NCBI GenBank assembly: GCA_937919655.1
Contig: CALFPJ010000078.1
Span: forward strand, 1 to 64,000
Source: an uncultured Gemmatimonadales bacterium
GTDB taxonomy: Bacteria; Gemmatimonadota; Gemmatimonadetes; Longimicrobiales; Gaopeijiaceae
Length of the DNA: 64,000 nucleotides
Direction: 5' to 3'
Shown here: positions 1 to 8,719 of the stretch, piece by piece
Layout of the letters: each line of letters begins with the position of its first letter
Numbering within the stretch: the stretch's first letter is position 1
Notes under the pieces: generated by a model
The model's database searches: none
Seen by the model: only the letters and a program-made list of their open reading frames with translations
What the model was told of the DNA's origin: nothing
Made by a program: the position numbers and the translations under genes

Positions 1-34
1 CAGGGACAGGGACAGGGACAAGGTCAGGGACAGG
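1..34 (+). repeat. Hexanucleotide CAGGGA tandem repeat inside the coding tail
   Basis: Five near-identical copies of CAGGGA, one varied to CAAGGT, open the window. They are in frame with the downstream reading frame and encode alternating Gln-Gly. The repeat is therefore a low-complexity coding stretch that could change length by slippage, not an intergenic satellite. It is cut by the window edge, so its full length is unknown. Confidence 0.8.
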
Positions 35-510
35 CAGTGGGTCAGCGTGGAGGGCAGCAGGGTAACGGTGACGGAGGCGACGGTCGCGTGAGCGACGCCG
101 GCCAGACCTCGGACGGCGGTGCTACCCGCGGTAACCCTCGCCCACTCACGCCCGAGGAGATCCGTCAGTTCCGCAACGAAATCGGACAGCGCGGTGATCA
201 GGTGCGAGAAATGCAGCAGCAGTTCCGCGAGGCCGGCCGATCAGAGCAGGAGCTACAAGCCGTGCTTGAGGCCATGGCGAGGCTCGAGCGCGAAGGAACC
301 TACTCAGATCCGACTCAGGTCAACCTGCTTCAAGAGAAGATCCTCAACACCCTCAAGCGGTTGGAGTTTGGTCTACGCCGCGAGGTCGAAGGGGATTCCT
401 CGCGGGGGGCCACGCTTCGGGGAGCCGACGAAGTGCCGGAGGGATACCGAGAACTGGTCGAGGAATACTACCGGGCGCTCGCACGAGGGCGATCGGGAGG
501 CGGGGGCTAG
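1..510 (+). CDS. C-terminal part of a large Gln/Gly-rich protein, possibly DUF4175
   Basis: The frame is open from the first base and ends at TAG 508-510, so only the C-terminal 169 residues are visible. The first half is Gln/Gly/Asp-rich and disordered. It is followed by a charged helical domain opening with LTPEEIRQFRNEIGQR and closing with EVPEGYRELVEEYYRALARG. That tail resembles the end of the large membrane proteins annotated DUF4175 in Gemmatimonadota, which also carry long GQ-rich linkers; this is recalled from family knowledge and was not searched. A GTG at 37 would give a 157-residue protein, but the open frame upstream argues for a truncated longer gene. Confidence 0.6.
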   Translation, partial: QGQGQGQGQGQAVGQRGGQQGNGDGGDGRVSDAGQTSDGGATRGNPRPLTPEEIRQFRNEIGQRGDQVREMQQQFREAGRSEQELQAVLEAMARLEREGTYSDPTQVNLLQEKILNTLKRLEFGLRREVEGDSSRGATLRGADEVPEGYRELVEEYYRALARGRSGGGG

Positions 511-562
511 CGCCGATCGGAGCCAGCAATCGAATGGCCCGGAGAGCGAGTAGCTCCTCGGG

Positions 563-1048
563 CTATCCGATCGCCCCGTCGATCACCGAACGGACCTTGG
601 CCCGCAGGCCTTCCACCGTGAACGGCTTCGCAATGTAGTTCACATCCGACAGGCGGAGGCCCCGAAGAAGCACCTCATCCGCCGTGTAAGCCGACATGAA
701 GAGAATCGGGACATCGGGGTATCGCATCGTGAACTCGTCACCCAACTCCCGGCCATTCATTCCCGGCATGACCATGTCCGTGAGCAGGATGGATATGCCC
801 CCCTCAACAGCGTCCACTTTGGCCAGCGCGTAAGTCCCACCCGCGGCGGAAGTCACTTCGTAGCCGCCTCGTGATAGGATCTTAGCCGCCACTGCCAAGA
901 CCGCCTCGTCGTCATCCACGATGAGCACGGTATCGGCGACAGGCAGACTCCGCGCACGCCTCGTCCCTCCTGCCTCGCCAGTGCCATCACTGACGACGTC
1001 ACCGATCGAACCAACGAACCGGTTTGTCGTGACAGGCATCTCTTGCAT
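563..1048 (-). CDS. Response-regulator receiver domain protein
   Basis: This is a single CheY-like receiver domain of about 120 residues behind a 38-residue unstructured N-terminus. The acidic pocket is VDDDEAV near residues 44-50, the phospho-acceptor is the Asp of LLTDMVMPGMNG near residue 91, the switch Ser is in FMSAYT and the conserved Lys is in IAKPF. No output domain follows. The protein may act as a stand-alone phosphorelay receiver, or it may be the detached C-terminal receiver of a hybrid histidine kinase, because the weak N-terminus resembles a linker. No kinase is adjacent. The start codon is uncertain and the domain itself could begin near residue 37. Confidence 0.75.
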   Translation of the reverse strand: MQEMPVTTNRFVGSIGDVVSDGTGEAGGTRRARSLPVADTVLIVDDDEAVLAVAAKILSRGGYEVTSAAGGTYALAKVDAVEGGISILLTDMVMPGMNGRELGDEFTMRYPDVPILFMSAYTADEVLLRGLRLSDVNYIAKPFTVEGLRAKVRSVIDGAIG

Positions 1049-1567
1049 TCGACTCTCGGCATGCGGTCCGCCACGAACGCGGACGCCGAATTTAGACCGT
1101 GTGTGCGTGTTGCTTGATCAATCAAATCATTCGGGGATCGCGGCCAAAATCGGACCGTGAGTGCGCATCCGCAAGCTATTAACGGCCTGTCCGGCACGTC
1201 GAGGACCGACTCAAGGGGAACTGCACGGAACGGGTCGTATGCGCTACAGCCCGACACTACCTGATTGCGCTCTCCGTGCTCGGTGACCTCGAGGCGCGAC
1301 CAAGCCATCCGCAGGACCGCCAGTGGAGGCGCGTGGCGACGGAGCCTGGCCCGCGACGAGGTCCCCGCCCTCCAGGACGCACTCGACGCACGCATCGCGC
1401 TCGTCTTCGGCGCCCACGAGGGAAGCTCAGCATAAGTATGGTGAGCCGAAGGCCACACAGGATGTCGGGCGCAGAAGGCCTAGAGACCCTCATCCGGTGC
1501 ACGCGTCGTTAGATTGTCCGGCTCCGGGGCTTTGCCCCCTAGTTCAACGCCAGAATAGACGCCAACG
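1049..1567. other. Gene-poor gap of about 520 bases with a possible coding remnant
   Basis: No complete gene is convincing here. On the + strand, a stretch around 1230-1435 reads as plausible protein when two frames are joined: a hydrophobic piece ending LIALSVLGDLEA, then a frame ending LARDEVPALQDALDARIALVFG before TAA at 1432-1434. This could be the decayed C-terminus of a lost gene. The divergent promoters of the receiver gene and ettA should also lie here, but I cannot place them. Confidence 0.35.
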
Positions 1568-3250
1568 ATGTCCGGACCGCAGTACATCTACCACATGCAT
1601 CGGCTTTCGAAGATCGTCCCACCAAGACGGGAGATCCTCAAGAACATCAACCTGTCGTTCTACCCCGGTGCGAAGATCGGCGTGGTCGGCCCCAACGGCT
1701 CAGGAAAGAGTTCCCTGCTCCGGATCATGGCCGGCCTCGACCAGGACTTTCTTGGTGAGGCTTGGGCTGCGAAGGGTACCCGGATCGGCTACCTGGCACA
1801 GGAGCCGCAACTCGACGAGTCACTGGATGTCCTAGGCAACGTTCAACTCGCGGTCGCCGAAACGCGAGACCTCCTCAAGAGGTTCGACGAGGTCAACCTG
1901 AAGTTCGCCGACGTCTCCACAGACGAGGAGATGAACGCGCTCGTCGAGGAGCAGGCCAAATTGCAGGATCGGATCGACCACGCTGGCGCCTGGGAACTCG
2001 ATCGCCAGCTCGATATCGCCATGGACGCTCTGCGCCTGCCGCCGGGTGACACCGCCGTCAACACACTGTCGGGAGGCGAGCGCCGTCGTGTCGCTTTGTG
2101 TCGTGTACTCCTCGAACAGCCGGATATGCTGCTCCTCGACGAGCCGACCAACCACCTGGACGCCGAATCCGTTGCCTGGTTGGAGCATCACCTCGCGGTC
2201 TTCCCCGGCACAATCGTGGCGATCACGCACGATCGTTACTTCTTGGACAACGTCGCGCAGTGGATCCTCGAACTCGACCGCGGCGAGGGCATCCCGTGGG
2301 AGGGCAACTACACCTCCTGGCTCGAGCAGAAGCAGGAGCGTTTGCGCATTGAGGAGAAGCAAGAGTCCTCCCGTCAGAAGACGCTGCAACGAGAACTCGA
2401 CTGGGTTCGGATGTCCCCTCGGGCCCGTCAGGCAAAGGGAAAGGCCCGCATTGCCGCATATGAGGATTTGCTCGTCGCCGATGAGCGCGAGCAAGCGAAG
2501 ACCGCCGAGATCTTGATCCCGAAGGGACCGAGGCTTGGGAAAACGGTCATCCACGCAGAAGGGTTATCGAAGGGTTTTGGCGACCGCCTCCTGATCGAGA
2601 ACTTCAGCTTCGATATCCCGGCGGGCGCCATCGTCGGAATCGTCGGTGGAAACGGGGCGGGTAAAACGACCCTGTTCCGGATGATTGTTGGTGAAGAGCA
2701 ACCCGACTCCGGCACACTCGAGATCGGACAGACCGTGCAGCTCGCGTACGTGGATCAGTCACGAGACGCACTCGATCCCGAAAAGACGGCGTTCGAAGAA
2801 GTCAGCGGCGGCCACGAAATCCTGTACTTCGGCCGAGCAGAAGTAAACGCGCGCGCCTACCTGTCTTGGTTCAATTTTCGCGGGGCCGACCAGCAGAAGA
2901 AGGTCCGGGTCCTGTCCGGCGGGGAGAGGAATCGGCTTCATCTGGCGAAGCTTCTCAAGACCGGCGGTAACGTCATGATGCTCGACGAGCCGACGAACGA
3001 CCTTGATGTGGACACGCTCCGCGCGCTCGAGAACGCGATCTTGGACTACGCCGGGTGCGTCCTGGTTGTCTCCCACGATCGTTGGTTTCTCGACCGAGTG
3101 GCGACCCACATCATGGCATTTGAGGGCGACTCCCAGGTGATCTTCTTCGAGGGAAACCACGCCGAGTACGAAGACGATCGGCGCGAGCGGTTGGGGGAAC
3201 AGGCCTCACAGCCGCACCGCCTCAAATACCGCAAGCTCGTTCGAGACTGA
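1568..3250 (+). CDS. ettA: Energy-dependent translational throttle protein EttA (ABC-F ATPase)
   Basis: EttA is a soluble ABC-F ATPase that binds the ribosomal E site and couples entry into elongation to the ATP/ADP ratio. The 560-residue length matches the family (about 555). Two ABC domains are visible. The first has Walker [10 protein letters not shown] near residue 41, signature LSGGERRR and Walker [12 protein letters not shown]. The second has Walker [10 protein letters not shown] near residue 359, LSGGERNR and [11 protein letters not shown]. Between them is the charged P-site tRNA interaction linker with [14 protein letters not shown]. There are no membrane segments, as expected. The gene stands alone between two intergenic gaps. 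The start ATG at 1568 gives the usual QYIYxMxRLSK opening of EttA. Confidence 0.95.
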   Translation: MSGPQYIYHMHRLSKIVPPRREILKNINLSFYPGAKIGVVGPNGSGKSSLLRIMAGLDQDFLGEAWAAKGTRIGYLAQEPQLDESLDVLGNVQLAVAETRDLLKRFDEVNLKFADVSTDEEMNALVEEQAKLQDRIDHAGAWELDRQLDIAMDALRLPPGDTAVNTLSGGERRRVALCRVLLEQPDMLLLDEPTNHLDAESVAWLEHHLAVFPGTIVAITHDRYFLDNVAQWILELDRGEGIPWEGNYTSWLEQKQERLRIEEKQESSRQKTLQRELDWVRMSPRARQAKGKARIAAYEDLLVADEREQAKTAEILIPKGPRLGKTVIHAEGLSKGFGDRLLIENFSFDIPAGAIVGIVGGNGAGKTTLFRMIVGEEQPDSGTLEIGQTVQLAYVDQSRDALDPEKTAFEEVSGGHEILYFGRAEVNARAYLSWFNFRGADQQKKVRVLSGGERNRLHLAKLLKTGGNVMMLDEPTNDLDVDTLRALENAILDYAGCVLVVSHDRWFLDRVATHIMAFEGDSQVIFFEGNHAEYEDDRRERLGEQASQPHRLKYRKLVRD

Positions 3251-3409
3251 GCGTCCACCCTGCCACCGCGCGGCGGACCACTATTCGCTTTCCGAACATC
3301 CTTTACCGTCGACTGGTAACAGGCTGAAACAAAACTGGCTCCTCGCGCGTCTAGGTTGTGAGCCGTTCCGGAGGGGAGGAGGGGAACGGGTGAGAAGACG
3401 GGAAGACAC

Positions 3410-5977
3410 ATGATGAAGACGCTTTACCTGACATTTGTGACGTTCCTGCTCTGGGCTCCTGGTGCGCGCGCCCAATCCACCGGTCCACAGGGGGACGAGG
3501 CCCGACCCGTGGTACGCGCGACGAGAGTCACGTCGCCGATCAGCATCGACGGTCGACTCGACGATGCAGCGTGGGCCAGCGCGTCGGTCGTGACCGACTT
3601 CACTCAGGTCGATCCCGAGGAAGGCCAACCCGGGAGCGAACGCACCGAAGCTCGCGTAATGTACGACAGCGAAGCGCTCTACATCGGTGTTCGCCTCCAC
3701 GACCGCGGTGCTGTCAGCACACGGCTCGGGCGACGTGACATGGCGCTGTCGGATTCGGACTGGTTTGGCCTGGTCATCGACTCCTATCACGACCACCGGA
3801 CCGGCTTCGTCTTTGATGTGAACCCGTCCGGAGTGCAGCGGGACGCCATCAAGTCGTCGTCGGCCCATGGCGAAGGAGACGACAACTCATGGGACGGCGT
3901 GTGGGAGGTCTCGACGTCGATCGACGACGGTGGCTGGACCGCCGAATACCGGATTCCGTTCAGTCAGCTCCGCTTCACCGAAACCGATGAGCCCTTGTGG
4001 GGCATCCTGCTCGAGCGCGTGATCGGACGCAAAAAGGAATACTCGGTTACGTCCTTCACCCCGAAGAGCGAGCGTGGCGGGATCGCGACGTATGGGCATC
4101 TCCTGGGCCTCAGTGACATCGAAGCCGGCGACAAACTTGAGGTCCTGCCTTATATGGTCAGCCGGGCAGAGTATGTGGATCCGGGAAACAACCCGTTCCG
4201 CGACAGCTCAGACTACTTCGGGTCAGGCGGCGTCGACGTCCTCTACCGCGTTTCGTCGCAGTTGGCGTTGAATGCCACGATCAACCCAGACTTCGGTCAG
4301 GTCGAGGTCGACCCCGCCGTCATTAACCTCAGCGTTTATGAGACCTTCTTTCAGGAGAAGCGACCCTTCTTCATTGAAGGAAGTGAGATCTTCAATTTTG
4401 GCCGCAATACGAGCGGCGGGCAGCTCTTTTATTCACGCCGCATCGGCCGCCGCCCGCAGGTGGGCGCGCCAGCGGGGGGTTCTGACTCTCCGGATGTCTC
4501 CACGATCCTCGGCGCTGGGAAGCTCACAGGGAAGACCGAGAGCGGCTGGTCCGTGGGGATACTTGAGGCTACCACCGCACAGGAAGACGCCCGTTTTTTC
4601 GACGATGACGGCTTGGAAGACACAGCGACCGTCGAGCCGCTCACGAACTATTTCGTCAGTCGCGTACGAAAGGACGGAAACGGTGGCCAATCCTCCTTCG
4701 GCGGCATGGTCACGGCTACGAATCGGCGCCTGAACTCAGACGTGCTCGTGACGTCCTTGCGTGGGAACGCTTACACGGGCGGACTCGATTTCCGCCGCGA
4801 GTTCGCCAACCGCAATTGGGTCTTCGAAGGCGGGATGATCGCCAGCCGCATTGGTGGAGACCCTGCGGCTTTGCGTCGCGCTCAGACAGCAGGCAACCAC
4901 TTCTTCCAACGGCCGGATGCGGACCACCTCCAGGTCGATGACAACGCGACGTCGATGACCGGTTACTCTGTCGGGATGTCGGTGGCGAAGCAGGCTGGAC
5001 GCCATTGGCGCGCCAACCTGGCAGTGGCCGCTACCAGCCCGCAGTTCGAGGTCAATGACCTCGGCTTTCAGACCCGCACCGACCGCAGAGATGTGGCACT
5101 GAACGTGACATGGCTTGAGACCCAACCGGGAAGTTTCTTCCGGACCAACGTGGTCTCTGGTGCTGTGCGGTACGAACACAACTACTCAAATCAGCGAGTC
5201 CTCAACTTCTTCAACCTCAACTGGCACTGGCAGCACCTGAACTACTGGGGAGTCACGGTCGAGGCGATCCTACTCACACGGGCGCTCGACGACAGATCGA
5301 CCCGCGGCGGGCCGCTCATGGAGCGCCCAAGGACGGCGGGAGGAAGCATCAACGTGTCCTCCGACGGGCGGAAGTCCGTGACCTATTCTCTCTCAGCCCG
5401 CGGCAGTCGTGACGCCTATGGTGGCTGGAGTGGGGATGGCAGCATCAATATTGGACTGAAGACGTCACCCCGATGGAACCTAACGGTATCACCGAGCTAC
5501 AATCGCTCTTTGTCACAGGCGCAATATGTCGGCACGACCGCGGACATCCTTGCGACCGAGACGTTCGGAGCGCGCTATCTCTTCGCGCCACTTCGTCTCA
5601 CGACGTTGGCGATGGTGACTCGTTTCGACTTCACGTTCACACCACGGCTCTCGTTCCAACTCTTCGCACAGCCGTTCATCTCAAGCGGGGACTACGGTGA
5701 CGTCGCTTCGTTGGCACGGCCCCAATCGTACGAATTCGAGGGATGGCTGGGGACCACGCCCGACCTGGATTTCAATTTCCGCTCGCTCCGTGGCACGGCG
5801 GTTCTCCGGTGGGAGTGGCAGCCGGGTTCAACGCTCTATCTAGCCTGGCAGCAGACCCGCTCCGACTACGCAGCCGGTATAGGGGACTTCGACTTCGGAC
5901 GCGACCAGCGAGCCCTCTTCGGTGCAGATCCGGACAACGTCTTCGTCCTCAAATTCAACTACTGGATCACGCCCTAG
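3410..5977 (+). CDS. DUF5916 outer-membrane protein with N-terminal CBM9-like domain
   Basis: The 855-residue protein begins with a signal peptide (residues 1-22, ending GARAQS). Residues about 30-220 form a family 9 carbohydrate-binding-like beta domain (SPISIDGRLDDAAWASA is its typical start). The remainder has alternating beta strands with aromatic residues typical of an outer-membrane barrel (DUF5916) and ends FKFNYWITP, a typical terminal strand. Such proteins are common in Bacteroidota and Gemmatimonadota and their transported substrate is unknown; the binding domain suggests a role in glycan handling. It is preceded by a 159-base gap in which no promoter could be fixed. The next genes on the same strand are unrelated pilin-like genes. 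Confidence 0.85.
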   Translation: MMKTLYLTFVTFLLWAPGARAQSTGPQGDEARPVVRATRVTSPISIDGRLDDAAWASASVVTDFTQVDPEEGQPGSERTEARVMYDSEALYIGVRLHDRGAVSTRLGRRDMALSDSDWFGLVIDSYHDHRTGFVFDVNPSGVQRDAIKSSSAHGEGDDNSWDGVWEVSTSIDDGGWTAEYRIPFSQLRFTETDEPLWGILLERVIGRKKEYSVTSFTPKSERGGIATYGHLLGLSDIEAGDKLEVLPYMVSRAEYVDPGNNPFRDSSDYFGSGGVDVLYRVSSQLALNATINPDFGQVEVDPAVINLSVYETFFQEKRPFFIEGSEIFNFGRNTSGGQLFYSRRIGRRPQVGAPAGGSDSPDVSTILGAGKLTGKTESGWSVGILEATTAQEDARFFDDDGLEDTATVEPLTNYFVSRVRKDGNGGQSSFGGMVTATNRRLNSDVLVTSLRGNAYTGGLDFRREFANRNWVFEGGMIASRIGGDPAALRRAQTAGNHFFQRPDADHLQVDDNATSMTGYSVGMSVAKQAGRHWRANLAVAATSPQFEVNDLGFQTRTDRRDVALNVTWLETQPGSFFRTNVVSGAVRYEHNYSNQRVLNFFNLNWHWQHLNYWGVTVEAILLTRALDDRSTRGGPLMERPRTAGGSINVSSDGRKSVTYSLSARGSRDAYGGWSGDGSINIGLKTSPRWNLTVSPSYNRSLSQAQYVGTTADILATETFGARYLFAPLRLTTLAMVTRFDFTFTPRLSFQLFAQPFISSGDYGDVASLARPQSYEFEGWLGTTPDLDFNFRSLRGTAVLRWEWQPGSTLYLAWQQTRSDYAAGIGDFDFGRDQRALFGADPDNVFVLKFNYWITP

Positions 5978-6040
5978 GAGTCATCCAACACGGGCCCGCC
6001 AAAATAAGACGTATGACATTGGAGGGATCCGAGGCTTATT

Positions 6041-6601
6041 ATGGCTGACGCACCATCAACTGAGCCCGCACTCCCGCAGAGCAGATGTGACTATCGAGGA
6101 GTTAGACGGCCCGGCATATGACATCGGTTCGCAGGAAGATCGCGAGCGCCTCCTCTCGGAGGCATTGGCGCACGCCGAAGTCCTGACACTCAGTACCGCC
6201 AGCCGCTGCCAGAGACAGTCCGAACCGGGCGATGGAAATCCACGCTGGCGTTGGTGTTACTCGCGCTAGCGGGGTATCTCGCACAATTGCCGCCAAGCTG
6301 GTTGGCCGGCCCAGGCCTCCCTCGCGTGGCTGACACCAACCGAGGGGCAGGCGCAGTAGCCGCCTTGACACTCCAGGCCGAACAAATTCGTGTGTATCAG
6401 CTCAGGAACGGGAGCTTGCCTGCCACCCTCGAGGTAATGCCGGCCTACCATTCGGGTCTTCGTTATGTGCGCTCCAACAACAGAGTATTCCAGCTCCTCG
6501 CGCCACGACCTGGTGGTGGCGTCATCCTCTACGACGCCGCGCGCCCTCAGGAGCGGTTCAAAGCGGCGGCAGCGAAGCTGCTGGAGAAGCCTGGATCGTG
6601 A
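6041..6601 (+). pseudogene. Membrane-anchored pilin-like protein, first cassette copy, frameshifted
   Basis: ATG 6041 opens a reading frame that shifts near 6077 into one carrying VTIEELDGPAYDIGSQEDRE, then shifts again near 6180 into one carrying a transmembrane segment (TLALVLLALAGYLAQL) and a periplasmic domain ending at TGA 6599-6601. The joined product of about 185 residues has the same design as the intact gene at 7265: charged cytoplasmic N-terminus, one membrane helix, then a domain with Q-I-x-x-Y-x-L-x-x-G-x-L-P. That periplasmic motif resembles the region after the helix in type II secretion pseudopilins. The two shifts cancel, so this is either a decayed gene or two assembly indels. 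It overlaps the next gene by GTGA. Confidence 0.6.
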
Positions 6602-7143
6602 GCAGTTCGCGACCGCTCGGGGATCGGACTGGCGTCACGTCAGGCGACATGATGGTGATCATCGCCATGCTCGCCTTCGGCTTGGCCGTCGCCTACCCGC
6701 GCATTCGTGAACGTGCGTTCGAGGGTCGACTCACACAGGCCATCGCTAACGTGAATGGCGTCACCACCGCGGCATCAACATTCTTGGAGGCCACCGGTGT
6801 TCTGCCCGCAGAAATTGGCGGATCCGTGCCAGCAGGCCACACGATGGCCTCCCCAGGTCACATCGTGCAGTGGGAGTTGTGGGAAGTGGTCGTGAGTCCT
6901 GATATCCCAGACGTGGCCGACGACCGGTTCATGAATGAAAACGATCTTCCTCTGGATAGCCTGACGATTCGTCCTGTCCCGACCGTACACGCTATAGGTG
7001 GCGTATCGGTTCACAGCCCGGAGCCCGCCCTTCTGGCGGGCCTCCTCCAACGCTACGGAGCGGGCCTTTCTTTCATCCGTGACACGACCTGGACGATGGT
7101 TCTCCCTGCGCGTTCGCGTCCCCGACCCAACAGCCCGAACTAG
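6598..7143 (+). CDS. Degenerate prepilin-like protein, first cassette copy
   Basis: GTG 6598 overlaps the stop of the preceding gene (GTGA), which indicates translational coupling. The 181-residue product has a short basic leader, then Gly12 followed by VTSGDMMVIIAMLAFGLAV. If cleavage follows Gly12, mature residue 5 is Asp instead of the usual Glu and mature residue 22 is the conserved Pro (AYPRIRER). This matches the geometry of type IV pilins and type II pseudopilins, so I read it as a diverged prepilin. The globular part is not recognised. Without Glu5 its processing or assembly by the usual machinery is uncertain. Confidence 0.6.
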   Translation: MSSSRPLGDRTGVTSGDMMVIIAMLAFGLAVAYPRIRERAFEGRLTQAIANVNGVTTAASTFLEATGVLPAEIGGSVPAGHTMASPGHIVQWELWEVVVSPDIPDVADDRFMNENDLPLDSLTIRPVPTVHAIGGVSVHSPEPALLAGLLQRYGAGLSFIRDTTWTMVLPARSRPRPNSPN

Positions 7144-7264
7144 TGCCCGAGGCCCCCGAACCCCTTAACCATAAAAAACTTTTGAAAGGTCAGCGTGAGC
7201 GGTCTAAATTGAGAGTGACGAACTACCCGCACCTCCGAGAGGAGTAGCAGCCGCCGGATAACCT

Positions 7265-7798
7265 ATGGTCGATAAGCCCCCCCACCAGATCGATCCCGAA
7301 AGGTTTGTGAGCGACGAGGCCGACCGGGCTCGTGCGGTCTCGGACTTTCTTAGGGACCAAGAAGAGCGCGCCCAGGGCGGGGTGAGGGGAGGGTTGCGCC
7401 GTGAACGTATCCGCCGGTTTCGTCGGACGACCGTGATCGCCACCTGGCTCGGGATCGCTTACATCTGGGTCGGTACGCCGGGATGGCTCACGGTTCAGCC
7501 TCCTCCGCCTCAACCGATCGAGGCGGAGTCCACCTCCCTGCGCTGGAACGTCTTCTTGCAGTCTCAGCGGATTGAGTCATATCGGCTGGAGCGCGGGCGC
7601 CTTCCATACGTTCTGGACGAAGCCGGTCCACGGTTTCGGGGAATGGAGTACCACAGACGGAACAGTCGGACGTATGAACTGACGGGTCGTAGTAATCGAG
7701 TCGAGCTCAAGTACGAGTCCGAGCAGGCCCCACACGACTTCGTGGGTGATGCCGCAGACCTCGCTCAAGACATCCCCAACCGAGAGGACGGAAAGTGA
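7265..7798 (+). CDS. Membrane-anchored pilin-like protein, second cassette copy
   Basis: The 177-residue protein has a charged cytoplasmic region (residues 1-56, many Arg/Glu), one transmembrane helix (VIATWLGIAYIWVGTPGWL, about 58-76), a Pro-rich spacer, and a periplasmic domain with the motif QRIESYRLERGRLP. It is a paralogue of the frameshifted gene at 6041: both share the Q-x-I-x-x-Y-x-L-x-x-G-x-L-P motif and a later Y-x-R-x-N-x-R-x-[FY]-x-L stretch. It lacks a prepilin cleavage site. Its stop overlaps the start of the prepilin at 7795, repeating the arrangement of the first pair. Function is unknown; a pilin-like assembly factor is my inference. Confidence 0.6.
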   Translation: MVDKPPHQIDPERFVSDEADRARAVSDFLRDQEERAQGGVRGGLRRERIRRFRRTTVIATWLGIAYIWVGTPGWLTVQPPPPQPIEAESTSLRWNVFLQSQRIESYRLERGRLPYVLDEAGPRFRGMEYHRRNSRTYELTGRSNRVELKYESEQAPHDFVGDAADLAQDIPNREDGK

Positions 7799-8309
7799 GG
7801 CTGCCGGCCCTGTTCCGCAGGAATCGCTCGAAGGCCCTGACAGGCGGGACCAGCGACTTCGGGGGCTTCACGATGGTCGAAGTCCTCACCGTCGCCGTCG
7901 TCATGGGCACGCTGGTGAGGATCGCCCTGCCAAATTTCCATGAGGTCCTGCTCAAGGCGCGGGCTGCGGAGGTTATGGGCGACTTCGAAGTCGTCCGCTT
8001 GGCCGTCCTCAACTACCATGCTGACCACCTGGAGTGGCCTGAGGACGCCTACGTCGGGCAGGTGCCGAGTGGCCTGGAGGAGTACCTCCCGGAAAATTAC
8101 AGCTTCAATCGGGCGGGGTATCGCCTAGACTGGGAGAACTGGGTCCTCCCGAACGGGTTGCCGAAGGATCCTAGCACGAGCGTCCTACTGGGGTCTCAAT
8201 CGCCACCGAGGACGCGGAACTCGGTTCTGCGGTGGTCGACTTCCTCGGTAGCAGCATGGCCCATTACATCCTGGGCTCCAACTACACGTTTATGATCGAA
8301 CGCATGTAG
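7795..8309 (+). pseudogene. Prepilin-type protein, second cassette copy, frameshifted near its end
   Basis: The leader ends GTSDFGG and is followed by FTMVEVLTVAVVMGTLVRIALP, a classical prepilin signal: cleavage after Gly24, Glu at mature position 5 and Pro at mature position 22. The in-frame product runs to TGA at 8293-8295 with an implausible Arg/Ser/Trp-rich tail. Moving one frame near 8190, at a run of G, gives a natural end (VSIATEDAELGSAVVDFLG and onward to IERM) with TAG at 8307-8309. A single missing G in the GGGG-like run would restore the gene, so this is either an assembly error or a recent mutation. It overlaps the preceding gene by four bases. Confidence 0.7.
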
Positions 8310-8343
8310 TGGTTCCGAGTGCACCGGGAAATAAATACGGTAG

Positions 8344-8532
8344 CATTCGAGCGACGCTCGTACTCCAACCCAACACGTCGCCCGCGACATCCAGGGCGTC
8401 GACGCTGCCTACATACAGGAGCTCATCGAAGCGGGATTCGAAGACCTCGATGCAGAAGAAGTGCTCAAGATCCGTATCCATGGACTCGACGACATCCTGA
8501 AAAAGCGTCAGCGTTCCGGCGGTGGCAATTAG
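8344..8532 (+). pseudogene. C-terminal fragment with repeats of the DIQGVDAAYIQEL type
   Basis: A frame open from 8344 to TAG 8530-8532 has no usable start codon. It encodes about 62 residues containing RDIQGVDAAYIQELIEAGF and LKIRIHGLDDILKK, two imperfect copies of a helical repeat (x-I-x-G-[VL]-D-x-x-[YI]-[IL]). Similar repeats occur in the C-terminal regions of M56 (BlaR1-like) membrane peptidases and anti-sigma-like proteins of Gemmatimonadota; this is recalled, not searched. The rest of the gene is missing. I see nothing else supportable between 8310 and 8719. Confidence 0.5.
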
Positions 8533-8719
8533 GCGACAGGATCCCCCCTCGCCTTGGGTCGCGAAATGTTATCATACGACTCTGAAGACTTCATGGTCAG
8601 CAGCGCTCATGAGCCGCAGACGGATGCACATCCAGCAGGAGTTGTCACCCCATGTTCGTCGGTAAGCGGTTATCGTATTTGGGAATCTCTCACAGACGTC
8701 GTCCTCACTCGTCCGCACA

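Noticed and set aside
853-1458. A 201-codon minus-strand gene upstream of the receiver gene
   Set aside because: It overlaps the receiver coding sequence in another frame, and the product lacks any motif.
1832-2554. A 240-codon minus-strand frame opposite ettA
   Set aside because: The plus-strand gene has complete Walker and signature motifs; the opposite frame is an antisense artefact.
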